From Peptostreptococcaceae bacterium (GTDB lineage Bacteria > Bacillota > Clostridia > Peptostreptococcales > Peptostreptococcaceae), in assembly GCA_902363255.1 (NCBI GenBank), contig CABIZO010000006.1:1-64000 (forward strand): 64,000 nucleotides of DNA, written 5' to 3'. Shown one piece after another: positions 26,782 to 35,329 of the stretch; the first letter of the stretch is position 1, and every line of letters starts with the position of its first letter. Under the pieces are notes generated by a model that saw only the letters and a program-made list of their open reading frames with translations, did not search any database and was not told the DNA's origin. A program made the position numbers and the translations under genes.

Positions 26782-28167
26782 ATGAGTAAAAATGATAAGT
26801 TTGACAAGGTCCTAAACAAATCAGACGTATTTGTACTTGCATTTGGAGCAATGATTGGTTGGGGATGGGTTGTTTTATCTGGTGAATGGATACAAACAGC
26901 TGGAACTTTAGGTGCTATCTTAGCTTTTGTTATAGGTGGCGTTATGGTACTATTTGTAGGGCAAGCATACGCAGAACTAACCTCCGCTATGCCTAAGTGC
27001 GGTGGAGAGCAAGTCTTTAGTTATCGAGCACTTGGAAGAAACGCGTCTTTTATCTGTACTTGGGCTATAATATTAGGATACATATCTGTAATAGCCTTTG
27101 AAACAGTAGCACTTCCAACGGTTTTACAATACTTATTTCCAAATTATGTAAAAGGATATATGTATACTATCGCTGGTTTTGATGTTTATGCAACATGGGT
27201 TATTGTTGGTATAGTAAGTTCAATAATAATTACTGTCATAAATTATATAGGAGTAAAAACAGCAGCATTCTTACAAGGTTTATGTACTGTATTAATTACA
27301 TTAATTGGTTTAGCTTTAATTGGTGGTTCTTTCGTAAATGGTTCATCCGCAAACATACAACCTCTATTTAAAGATGGAGTCGGAGGACTTATGGCAGTTG
27401 CTGTTATGACACCTTTCATGTATGTTGGATTTGATGTAATTCCACAGGCAGCTGAAGAAATGAATATACCATTTAAGAAAATTGGGCAAATATTAATTTT
27501 ATCAGTTGTTATGGCTGTTATTTGGTACGCCATGATAATTCTTGGGGTATCACTTGCTATGGATCATGCAGAAATTCAAGGCTCTACCCTAGTTACAGCA
27601 GATGCAATGGCAAAGGTTTATAACAATAGTTCACTAGCATCTAAAATATTAATTTTAGGTGGAATTGCTGGTATAATCACTAGTTGGAATTCTTTCTATG
27701 TTGGTGGAAGTAGGGCTATTTATTCTATGGCTGATTGCGGTATGTTGCCACCATTCTTAGCAAAATTACATCCAAAATATAAAACACCTTCCAATGCAGT
27801 AATATTAATAGGAGTTATAACTTCCTTATCTCCTTTCTTAGGAAGAAATATGCTTACTTGGTTATCTAATGCAGGTGGATGTAGTATAGTAATATCTTAC
27901 TCTATGGTTTGCTTATCATTCTTAGTTTTAAGAAAAAAAGAACCAAACATGCTAAGACCGTATAAAGTTAAGAGAGTTAGATTTGTTGGATTTGTATCTA
28001 TTTGTATGTGTATATTCTTAGGAGTAATGTATTTACCAGGTGCTCCGGCTTCTCTCTCATGGCCTTATGAATGGGGTATAATTCTAGGTTGGGCTGCTTT
28101 AGGATTGATCTTCTATATTTGGGCTTCACTTAGTGGCATAGAAGCGCGAGAACCTAGATATAATTGA
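26782..28167 (+). CDS. APC-superfamily amino acid permease
   Basis: The 461-residue protein has about 12 membrane helices and the APC start DVFVLAFGAMIGWGWVVLSGEW, in which the unwound helix-1 Gly run is kept. AAEEMNIPFKKI lies in the helix 6-7 region and GGSRAIYSMADCGMLPP near helix 8. Such carriers take up amino acids with H+ or exchange them. The substrate cannot be read. The adjacent ptb-buk-ior block on the opposite strand makes an amino acid fermentation substrate plausible. GGGGGT is the ribosome site. Confidence 0.88.
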   Translation: MSKNDKFDKVLNKSDVFVLAFGAMIGWGWVVLSGEWIQTAGTLGAILAFVIGGVMVLFVGQAYAELTSAMPKCGGEQVFSYRALGRNASFICTWAIILGYISVIAFETVALPTVLQYLFPNYVKGYMYTIAGFDVYATWVIVGIVSSIIITVINYIGVKTAAFLQGLCTVLITLIGLALIGGSFVNGSSANIQPLFKDGVGGLMAVAVMTPFMYVGFDVIPQAAEEMNIPFKKIGQILILSVVMAVIWYAMIILGVSLAMDHAEIQGSTLVTADAMAKVYNNSSLASKILILGGIAGIITSWNSFYVGGSRAIYSMADCGMLPPFLAKLHPKYKTPSNAVILIGVITSLSPFLGRNMLTWLSNAGGCSIVISYSMVCLSFLVLRKKEPNMLRPYKVKRVRFVGFVSICMCIFLGVMYLPGAPASLSWPYEWGIILGWAALGLIFYIWASLSGIEAREPRYN

Positions 28168-28189
28168 TATTCATCTAATAGTTAACATA

Positions 28190-28226
28190 AAAAAATTACT
28201 GGAATTTATAATTCCAGTAATTTTTT
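28190..28226. terminator. Bidirectional terminator
   Basis: A 16-bp perfect stem, AAAAAATTACTGGAAT with its complement and a 5-base loop, lies between the permease and ptb. Confidence 0.9.
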
Positions 28227-28245
28227 ATTGTATTTAAATTATATT

Positions 28246-29157
28246 CTATTTATTATAACCTGCTATTAATGCTCCATAAGCTATTGAGTATAATTTTGAC
28301 TCATGACTATCAGCTCTAGAAACTAAAACAATAGGAGCCTTTGCGCCCATTATTATTCCAGCAGATTTTCCACTAGCAAAATATGTTAAGGCCTTTCCTA
28401 TTCCATTTCCAACTTCTATGGTTGGCATTAGCATTATATCTGTTTCTCCTGCGACTTTACTTTTAAAACCTTTTATTTTTGCTGCTTCTTTAGATACAGC
28501 TAAGTCAAAAGCTAGAGGCCCCTCTACTACTACACCTTCACCAAATTCTCCTCTTTCACAAGCTTCCTGTAAAGCTCTTGCATCTACTGTAGCTTGCATC
28601 TTAGGATTTACCTTTTCTTTTGCAGCTAAACATGCAACCTTTATTTCTTCTAAACCTAAAGGCTTAGTTGCTTCTATGGCATTCTTTAATATTTTTACTT
28701 TTTGCTCATAGTCAGGTGCTATATTCATTCCACCATCTGTTGTCACTAGTAGCTTATCATAATTAGGTATTTCATAAATCATAACATGACTTAATAAGCT
28801 ATCCGTCCTAAGTCCCCACTCTTTATTTAAAACTGCTTTTAATATTACCGATGTATCTAACAATCCCTTCATTACAAAATCAGCTTCTTTAGAAGAAACT
28901 AATTTTATAGCAGTTTCTGCACATTCTTCTATAGTATCTTTATGTATTATTTTTATTTCATCTAAATTAAAGCCTATTTCTTTACTAATCCCTCTTATCT
29001 TATTTTCTTCACCTATTAGAATAGGTACTATTATTTCCTTCTCAACTGCACTTTGAATAGCCAATAAAACTTCTTCATCGTGTGCTGCTGCTACTGATAA
29101 TAAAACTTTATTGCCTCCCTTTAATTGCTGTAATATATCCTCTAATTTATTTATCAT
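28246..29157 (-). CDS. ptb: Phosphate butyryltransferase
   Basis: This 303-residue protein of the phosphate acetyl/butyryltransferase family contains AAAHDEEVL, ADFVMKGLLDTS (about residue 93), TDGGMNIAPDYEQK (about 140), EGPLAFDLAVS and GKSAGIIMGAKAPIVL. It converts acyl-CoA and phosphate to acyl phosphate for butyrate kinase. The start at 29157 fits the AAAGGGG site better than the ATG six bases earlier. It lies 16 bases after the MerR gene and so is in its operon, with buk upstream on the same strand. Branched acyl-CoA from the ior genes may be substrates too. Confidence 0.94.
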   Translation of the reverse strand: MINKLEDILQQLKGGNKVLLSVAAAHDEEVLLAIQSAVEKEIIVPILIGEENKIRGISKEIGFNLDEIKIIHKDTIEECAETAIKLVSSKEADFVMKGLLDTSVILKAVLNKEWGLRTDSLLSHVMIYEIPNYDKLLVTTDGGMNIAPDYEQKVKILKNAIEATKPLGLEEIKVACLAAKEKVNPKMQATVDARALQEACERGEFGEGVVVEGPLAFDLAVSKEAAKIKGFKSKVAGETDIMLMPTIEVGNGIGKALTYFASGKSAGIIMGAKAPIVLVSRADSHESKLYSIAYGALIAGYNK

Positions 29158-29173
29158 GATCATTCCCCTTTAT

Positions 29174-29995
29174 TTAAGATTTCTTAACTAAAATTTGTAA
29201 CTCCATTACTACTTCTTCATCAGTTAGAGATAAACTTGGATCGGTTAATTCCATTTCAATTGAATCATCTAAAATTTCATATCCTTGCTTATTAATATAA
29301 TCTATCAACTTTTCATAGTATGATGGTGCATCTTTATGAATACCATTGAACCTAATGCAAACATAAGTACCTTCTGGAAATATTTTAATTAAGTTTTTAT
29401 CATATTTCTCTTCTTCTATCATAACAAATATAGATTTATACTCTTTATATTGCCTTCTGAGCAAATCTTCTCTAGCTATTGATACTCCAACTGTTCCATA
29501 AGTTAGAAATATTTTATGTTCAGACATCTTTGTCAACTTTCTAAGAGATAGTTCAATATCATAATCTGTTTTAATACTATGTCTAAGTCTAATAGCCTGC
29601 CTTTCATCAAAATCTATTTCTCTAATAAGTCCCAATAAGCCTTCTCTTGTAGAATCCTTAATTTGCATTATTTTATTATTTATTTTATGTTTTATAAGTT
29701 GCAGTTCACTTATTTTTTGATCAATAATATTATTCTGCTCTTCTAATGAATGTATTACATCTTCTGTATTTACATTATTAAGATTATATTTTATTTTATC
29801 TAATGAGAGACCCAATTCTTTTAGATACTTTATGGTCTCTAAATATTGAAATTGATCTAATGTATAGTACCTATACTTATTCTCTTTATTAACAAAGCTA
29901 GGCTTAAATAAATCGATTTCATCATAATACCTTAATGTCTTTTTATTGATGTCAAATAACTTAGATATTTCTCCTATTGTAAAAAAATCTTTCAT
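29174..29995 (-). CDS. MerR-family regulator of the ptb operon
   Basis: The 273-residue protein has a MerR DNA-binding domain (TIGEISKLFDINKKTLRYYDEIDLFKPS..NKYRYY), a coiled coil (about 80-112) and a C-terminal GyrI-like effector-binding domain (about 150-270) ending MELQILVKK. That architecture (BmrR/Mta type) binds small organic ligands. It sits between buk and ptb and is co-transcribed with ptb. A large palindrome at its promoter is the obvious target. The ligand might be an acid or acyl-CoA of the pathway, but that is inference. Confidence 0.9.
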   Translation of the reverse strand: MKDFFTIGEISKLFDINKKTLRYYDEIDLFKPSFVNKENKYRYYTLDQFQYLETIKYLKELGLSLDKIKYNLNNVNTEDVIHSLEEQNNIIDQKISELQLIKHKINNKIMQIKDSTREGLLGLIREIDFDERQAIRLRHSIKTDYDIELSLRKLTKMSEHKIFLTYGTVGVSIAREDLLRRQYKEYKSIFVMIEEEKYDKNLIKIFPEGTYVCIRFNGIHKDAPSYYEKLIDYINKQGYEILDDSIEMELTDPSLSLTDEEVVMELQILVKKS

Positions 29996-30001
29996 ATGAC
30001 A

Positions 30002-30056
30002 ACTCCCCTAATTTTAATTATATTAATATTATATAAAATTAGGGGAGTATATCCAA
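30002..30056 (-). promoter_or_regulatory. Promoter with palindromic operator for merR-ptb
   Basis: TTGGAT (30056-30051), 17 bp, TATAAT (30033-30028) on the minus strand. A perfect 15-bp inverted repeat has one arm (30034-30048) inside the spacer and the other (30002-30016) just downstream of the start site. The downstream arm contains the AGGGGAG ribosome site of merR. The arm centres are 32 bp apart, about three helical turns, so a bound dimer pair would bracket the -10. Confidence 0.75.
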
Positions 30057-30090
30057 TTATGTTAATTTAATCTCTTATAAAATTTTATTT

Positions 30091-31176
30091 CTAAGCTTTC
30101 ACCAAGTCTGATTCTCTATATATTGTAGCTTCTTCTTCACCATTTAATATTCTAAGTGCTCCAAATGCTAGCGCTTCTAATTCATTTTCTCCAGCTAACA
30201 CTTCTACTGGTGCTATAAATTTAACTCTCTTTATTATTGATTCAGTCATATATTTAGAGTATGCTATTCCACCAGTTATAATTATTGCATCTACATCACC
30301 ATTGACTACTGTTGCAAGCTCCCCTATAGATTTAGCTACTTGTAAAGCTAAAGCATCATATATTAATTTTGCGTATTCATCACCATTTGCTATTCTTTCT
30401 TCAACTTCCCTAGCATCAACAGTATTTAAATATGAAACTATGCCTCCCTTACCTCTTACTTTTTTAGCCATTTCCTTGTGAGTATATTTCCCAGAATAAC
30501 ATAAATCAACTAACATTTTTGCTGGTAATCTTCCAGCTCTTTCTGGTGAAAATGGCCCTTCTTCATCAGAAACAAAGTCTACCATCTTTCCCTTTTCATG
30601 AACATTTAGACTTATTCCTCCACCTAAATGAGCAACTACTAAGTTTAAATCATTATAATTTTTATTATTCATTTTTGCATATTTTATTGCCATTGCTCTA
30701 GTATTTAATGCATGAGTTAAACAAACTCTATCCAATCCTTTAAGACCAGATACTTTAGCTATATCATCACTTTCATCTACACAAACTGGATCATATATAT
30801 ATGAATTTACTTCTATTTCATTAGCTATTGAGTATGAAATCATAGCACCTAAATTTGATGCATGATCTAAGATGGGTCTGTTACTTAATCTATCTATCAT
30901 TTCTTCATTTATTAAGTATGCACCTGATTTAACTGGTGGTAATCCTCCACATCTTCCAACTACTGCACTTATACTTTTTAACTCTATGTTATTTTCTTTT
31001 AAAGCTTTTTTTATTTCATTCTTTCTCATTTCAAACTGATTCATTATAGATTTAAATTTTGATAGTTCTTCTACTGAATGATTTAACGTCTTTGAAAAAA
31101 TTTGATTTTCTCCATCATATACTGCAAATTTTGTTGATGTTGATCCAGGATTTATGGCTAAAACTCTATAAGTCAT
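30091..31176 (-). CDS. buk: Butyrate kinase
   Basis: This 361-residue member of the acetate/butyrate kinase family has INPGSTSTKFAVY at the start, CVDESDDIAKVSGLKG, LVVAHLGGGISLNVHEKG (about 200) and ITGGIAYSKYM. It makes ATP and acid from acyl phosphate. The ribosome site is AAGGGG. Downstream on the strand come merR and ptb; upstream is iorB. Confidence 0.96.
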   Translation of the reverse strand: MTYRVLAINPGSTSTKFAVYDGENQIFSKTLNHSVEELSKFKSIMNQFEMRKNEIKKALKENNIELKSISAVVGRCGGLPPVKSGAYLINEEMIDRLSNRPILDHASNLGAMISYSIANEIEVNSYIYDPVCVDESDDIAKVSGLKGLDRVCLTHALNTRAMAIKYAKMNNKNYNDLNLVVAHLGGGISLNVHEKGKMVDFVSDEEGPFSPERAGRLPAKMLVDLCYSGKYTHKEMAKKVRGKGGIVSYLNTVDAREVEERIANGDEYAKLIYDALALQVAKSIGELATVVNGDVDAIIITGGIAYSKYMTESIIKRVKFIAPVEVLAGENELEALAFGALRILNGEEEATIYRESDLVKA

Positions 31177-31239
31177 ATTTTTTTCCCCTTTTTATAATTT
31201 TATATTTTTAAAATTTAATTTTTCACCAAGGTAGATATC

Positions 31240-31274
31240 AAAAGCTATCATAAGACAAGCTTATAATAGCTTTT
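31240..31274 (-). terminator. Hairpin between iorB and buk
   Basis: AAAAGCTATYATAAG arms pair with one mismatch over a 5-base loop. Only four T follow on the minus strand, so termination may be partial and buk may also be read from the ior operon. Confidence 0.5.
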
Positions 31275-31295
31275 GTTTTATATGGCTAAATAAAT

Positions 31296-31895
31296 TTAAA
31301 CTACTGCTTTACTTACTTCAGGTTCTACTAAGTTCATTCCAATGCGAAAAGCCTTTATATTTAAATCAATAAACTTTTCTTTTACATTTTTTCTAATTAT
31401 GTCTTCCCAGTCAATTTTTTCTAACTTCATTGATTTTACTAAAGAACCTAACAGTATAACATTCATTACTTTTACATTCCCTAATTCTTCAGCTTTCTTT
31501 GCCGCGTCTATAATATTTGCATTTAATTTTTTTAATTCTGCATCTATTTCTTCTTCTTTATATTCAAATTTTCCTACTAATGTAGACACTGAATTTAATC
31601 TAAAATTATTTACAACTATTTTGCCTTCAGGTTTTAAATATTTTAGATATCTTAAAGCTTCCATTTTTTCAAAAGAAACTATCATATCTGCTCCACCAAT
31701 TTCAATAACAGGAGAATAAACATTATCTTCACTATATCTCACTTGAGATGAAACCGAACCACCTCTTTGGCTCATACCATGTATTTCACTCATTTTCACA
31801 TCGTATCCAGCTTCCATCAATCCTATAGTTAATAATTTACTAGCAAGTATAGTCCCTTGACCACCTACACCTACTAACATAATACTCTTAGTCAT
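31296..31895 (-). CDS. iorB: Indolepyruvate:ferredoxin oxidoreductase, beta subunit
   Basis: The 199-residue gamma-type subunit of 2-oxoacid:ferredoxin oxidoreductases contains VGVGGQGTILASKLL and SEIHGMSQRGGSVSSQVRY. It forms the enzyme with IorA. The complex oxidises aryl (and some branched) 2-oxo acids to acyl-CoA while reducing ferredoxin. The gene starts one base after the iorA stop, so the subunits are coupled. Confidence 0.95.
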   Translation of the reverse strand: MTKSIMLVGVGGQGTILASKLLTIGLMEAGYDVKMSEIHGMSQRGGSVSSQVRYSEDNVYSPVIEIGGADMIVSFEKMEALRYLKYLKPEGKIVVNNFRLNSVSTLVGKFEYKEEEIDAELKKLNANIIDAAKKAEELGNVKVMNVILLGSLVKSMKLEKIDWEDIIRKNVKEKFIDLNIKAFRIGMNLVEPEVSKAVV

Positions 31896-31896
31896 A

Positions 31897-33681
31897 TTAT
31901 TTTCCCTCCTTAACTATTGCTTCTTTAGGACATACTTGTGCACAAACATCACATCCTAAACATTGATTTCTATCTATTTTAGCTTTCTTAATTTCTTTAT
32001 TGTATGAAATCGCTGGACATCCTGTCTTAGTACATTTTTTACATCCTATACATAAGTCTTCTATAACTTCGCATTTTGTTGTAAATGGTTTATTGAACTC
32101 TTCAATGTCTTGCGCAGAGAACTTTTTAAGAGCACATGGCCATCTTGTAATAATTACAGATGATTCTTCATTTCCTAGTGCCCAATCAAGAGCGTCATTT
32201 ACTTCTTTTAAATTATTAGGATTTATTACTCTTAAATTTTTCACTCCACAAGCTCTAACTACTGCTTCTATACTTATTTCATTAGTTGGTTCACCTTGTA
32301 ATTTAAATCCTGAACCTGGATTTTGTTGATGTCCTGTCATACCTGTAATTCTGTTGTCTAATATAATTGATATTGAGTTACCATTATTATAAATAACATC
32401 TAAAAGTCCATTTATTCCTGTATGGAAGAATGTTGAATCTCCAAGTACTCCCACAACTCTTTTCTTATTTCCTTCAACCATATTGAACACTTGCTGTGCC
32501 CCATGTCCTGATCCAAGAGATGCTCCCATACAAACTACACAATCCATTGCATTATATGGAGCTGAAAATCCTAAAGTATAGCAACCTATATCTCCAGTTA
32601 TAACTACATCCTTTCTTTTTCCTAGTTCGTAAAATAAACCTCTATGTGGGCATCCTGCACAGAATGTTGGTGGTCTTGGAACTAATAATTCTTCATTTAC
32701 CTCTAAATGATCAAATGTTTTTCCATATACAGATTTCCTTATGACATCAGGTGTCATCTCTCCATATGTTGGAAATACATCTTTACCGTGACATTCAATT
32801 CCTAAAGCTTTAACATGTTCTTCTATAAATTCATCATTTTCTTCTATGATATATATCTTTTCCACCTTAGATGCAAATTCTTTTATTTTTTCATCTGGCA
32901 TTGGAAAAGTAAATCCTAATTTTAGATAAGATGCCTCCTTTCCAAATACTTCTTTCGCAAAATTTATGCACATTCCTGATGCAATAATTCCGATCTTATT
33001 GTCATTTAACTCAATAGAATTAAGATCTGTTTCATTAGAGAATTTTTCTAAATTATGAAGCCTTTCCTCAACTTTTCCTCTTAATACCCTTGAATACGCA
33101 GGAACTGTGACAAATTTTTCTGCATCCTTTACATACTCTTTTATTCCAACTTCTTTTCTGTCTTCACATTCAACTATACCTTTTGAGTGGCATAGTCTAG
33201 TTGTTAATCTATATAAAACTGGCGTATCGAATTTTTCACTTATTTCAAATGCTTCTTTGAACATATCTTTAGCTTCTTGTGAAGTTGATGGTTCAAGCAT
33301 TGGAATTTTAGCCGATTTAGCATAATTTCTATTATCTTGCTCATTTTGAGAAGAATGCTGACCTGGTTCATCTGCTGTAATTATAATAAATCCTCCATTT
33401 ACACCTGTATATGCTACAGTAAACAATGGATCAGCCGCCACATTCAATCCAACATGTTTCATAGATGCTACAGTTCTTGCTCCTGCAATTGAAGCGCCTG
33501 CTGCTGCCTCAACTGCTACCTTCTCATTTGGAGCCCATTCTGCCAGAATATCATTCTTATATAAAGCTATATTTTCTAATATCTCAGTACTCGGAGTACC
33601 TGGATAAGCTGAAGCATATTTTACCCCTGCTTCGTATGCTCCACGAGCTATGGCCTCATTACCTGTCATTAATTTCTTCAT
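31897..33681 (-). CDS. iorA: Indolepyruvate:ferredoxin oxidoreductase, alpha subunit
   Basis: The 594-residue protein has an N-terminal pyrimidine-binding domain (SAYPGTPSTEILE, TADEPGQHSSQNEQDNR). A thiamine-diphosphate domain holds CAGCPHRG (about 341), GDIGCYTLGFSAP, GDSTFFHTG and DNRITGMTGHQ. A C-terminal ferredoxin domain has two four-cysteine clusters, CIGCKKC..GCP and CLGCDVC..CP (about 545-585). All elements of IorA are intact. It follows the aminotransferase by 29 bases. Confidence 0.97.
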   Translation of the reverse strand: MKKLMTGNEAIARGAYEAGVKYASAYPGTPSTEILENIALYKNDILAEWAPNEKVAVEAAAGASIAGARTVASMKHVGLNVAADPLFTVAYTGVNGGFIIITADEPGQHSSQNEQDNRNYAKSAKIPMLEPSTSQEAKDMFKEAFEISEKFDTPVLYRLTTRLCHSKGIVECEDRKEVGIKEYVKDAEKFVTVPAYSRVLRGKVEERLHNLEKFSNETDLNSIELNDNKIGIIASGMCINFAKEVFGKEASYLKLGFTFPMPDEKIKEFASKVEKIYIIEENDEFIEEHVKALGIECHGKDVFPTYGEMTPDVIRKSVYGKTFDHLEVNEELLVPRPPTFCAGCPHRGLFYELGKRKDVVITGDIGCYTLGFSAPYNAMDCVVCMGASLGSGHGAQQVFNMVEGNKKRVVGVLGDSTFFHTGINGLLDVIYNNGNSISIILDNRITGMTGHQQNPGSGFKLQGEPTNEISIEAVVRACGVKNLRVINPNNLKEVNDALDWALGNEESSVIITRWPCALKKFSAQDIEEFNKPFTTKCEVIEDLCIGCKKCTKTGCPAISYNKEIKKAKIDRNQCLGCDVCAQVCPKEAIVKEGK

Positions 33682-33710
33682 GTTAATAGTCCCCCTTATT
33701 TCTATGTTTT

Positions 33711-34976
33711 TTATGCTAAACTTGTATCCAATGATTTAAATTTTTCAAGAACTTCTTTTATAATTTTTGGTGCTTTCCTACATTTTTCTTCTGGTACTGA
33801 GCACACTGCAAATCTTAATCCCATTTTTAATGGAACTAAATAAAGATTTTCCTTTGTTAATTCTTCACAAACTTCTTTTGGATTACTACATGGTATACTT
33901 ACAAAAAAACCATCTCTGTATGGTAATATTTCAAGATCTGCTTCCTTTGCCCCTTGTACAAAAGCTTCTGCTCTATTTACCAACATATCTTTATATTTAT
34001 TTTTCTCTATCTTGTATTCTTCGTATTTTTTTTCATCTGCTACTAAGTGAGATAAAATAGACATGGCACCTCTATTACAGTTAGACCAATTTGCTCTACA
34101 AGAATGCATCAATGAATAATAAAATTCTTCTGCTATATCTTCATTTGAAGATATTCCTATGGCTGCACCCATTCTCATTCCATAAGCAGTGAATCCTTTT
34201 GACATACTAAATCCAACTATTGTCAGAATATTTTCTGGTAAATCACCAAATTTTTCAAAGAATCTTCTACTTGCTACATCATCTTTCACAAAATCTATAT
34301 ATGCCACATCTATAAATAGAACTATTTTTTTAGTTTCATCATTTGCAATTTCTTTTGCAAAGTTTAGAATTTCATCCCACTCATCATATGATACAGTATA
34401 ACCAGTAGGGTTATGACCAGGAGTATTAATTATTGTAAATATGTTTCCTTGTCTATCTATAATTTCTTTAAATTTAGATTTAAATGATTCAATATTAAAT
34501 CTTCCTTCATCATTAAATAATTCATAATTTTCAACACCTCTACCAGCTTCTTCCCCTATAATTCCATAAGGACTCCAATACCAGTCAGAAGTTAAGATCA
34601 CATCATTAGGATTTGTATAATTCCACATCGCTAATTTTATAGCCCCACTTCCGCCAGGGGAAGCTACTACTCTTATATATCCATCTGGTTCATATCCTTG
34701 AAAGCATACCTTCTTTACTGCTTCTTTATAATCATCTTGTCCTGCAATAGATGCATAAGCGGATATTTCACTATTTGGTAAGGATTTTAATTGTTCATAA
34801 ACACTATCCATCGTTATTAATTTTCCATCATCATCCATTAATGCACCAATGGTCGCATTGATAACGTTATCTTTACCTATATTTTTTTCTGTTTTCTGAG
34901 CTCTTTCAGATAGGTTAAATATAATATCATTTTCCCTCGGCCATCTTGCATGATCTGCAACCATACTTAGTTTCAT
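33711..34976 (-). CDS. PLP-dependent aminotransferase, class I/II
   Basis: This 421-residue fold-type I enzyme has SPGGSGAIKLAMWN (cofactor loop), INTPGHNPTGYTVS, the Asp/Tyr pair in LFIDVAYIDF and the PLP lysine in GFSMSKGFTAYGMRMG (about 247), plus the substrate Arg near GLRFAVCS. Heading an operon with iorAB, it most likely makes 2-oxo acids from aromatic or branched-chain amino acids. Sequence alone does not fix the substrate. GGGGGGAG is the ribosome site. Confidence 0.9.
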   Translation of the reverse strand: MKLSMVADHARWPRENDIIFNLSERAQKTEKNIGKDNVINATIGALMDDDGKLITMDSVYEQLKSLPNSEISAYASIAGQDDYKEAVKKVCFQGYEPDGYIRVVASPGGSGAIKLAMWNYTNPNDVILTSDWYWSPYGIIGEEAGRGVENYELFNDEGRFNIESFKSKFKEIIDRQGNIFTIINTPGHNPTGYTVSYDEWDEILNFAKEIANDETKKIVLFIDVAYIDFVKDDVASRRFFEKFGDLPENILTIVGFSMSKGFTAYGMRMGAAIGISSNEDIAEEFYYSLMHSCRANWSNCNRGAMSILSHLVADEKKYEEYKIEKNKYKDMLVNRAEAFVQGAKEADLEILPYRDGFFVSIPCSNPKEVCEELTKENLYLVPLKMGLRFAVCSVPEEKCRKAPKIIKEVLEKFKSLDTSLA

Positions 34977-35030
34977 CTTACTCCCCCCGATTTATTTTCT
35001 AATTTTATGCTTATAGTACTTCCTAATATC

Positions 35031-35061
35031 ATAATAAACCTTCCATTAACTGGAATGTCAA
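35031..35061 (-). promoter_or_regulatory. Promoter and possible operator of the aminotransferase-ior operon
   Basis: TTGACA (35061-35056) on the minus strand is followed by TATTAT at 19 bp (35036-35031) or TTTATT at 17 bp. Directly after the -35 lies TTCCA-GTTAA-TGGAA (35055-35041), a perfect inverted repeat within the spacer. A repressor or a spacer-distorting activator could bind there. Confidence 0.5.
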
Positions 35062-35083
35062 TAAATTTTCTATAATATAAAAA

Positions 35084-35119
35084 AGAATACACAGTTCAAT
35101 ATATCGAACTGTGTATTCT
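35084..35119 (-). terminator. Terminator of the 62-residue membrane protein gene
   Basis: AGAATACACAGTTC pairs perfectly with GAACTGTGTATTCT across an 8-base loop, with TTTTTT after it. It abuts the stop codon. Confidence 0.85.
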
Positions 35120-35308
35120 CTAGTCTTCTCTGTTTTGAGCAAGTAACTTTATCATTTTTAAATGCTGTCTCATAAAGAATATTTCCGCTGTCATCGCAAA
35201 ACATGCTACTATTCTAACTGTCATGTTTGTAGTATTTAGTGCTATTTGAGTAAAATATGTAAATAATACTAAATCAACACCAAAAACAAAAATATCTCCT
35301 AGTCTCAT
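35120..35308 (-). CDS. Small membrane protein, unknown
   Basis: This 62-residue protein has two hydrophobic segments (about 6-24 and 29-46) and a basic tail (RQHLKMIKLLAQNRED). GGAGAG precedes the ATG, and it is followed at once by a strong terminator. It is 21 bases downstream of the Mrp ATPase gene and probably shares its transcript. I do not recognise the family. Confidence 0.6.
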   Translation of the reverse strand: MRLGDIFVFGVDLVLFTYFTQIALNTTNMTVRIVACFAMTAEIFFMRQHLKMIKLLAQNRED

Positions 35309-35329
35309 CTATTCTCTCCTTATTAGTAC

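Noticed and set aside
31342..31719. 125-codon open frame antisense to iorB
   Set aside because: Hydrophobic low-complexity shadow of a well-supported gene; no ribosome site.
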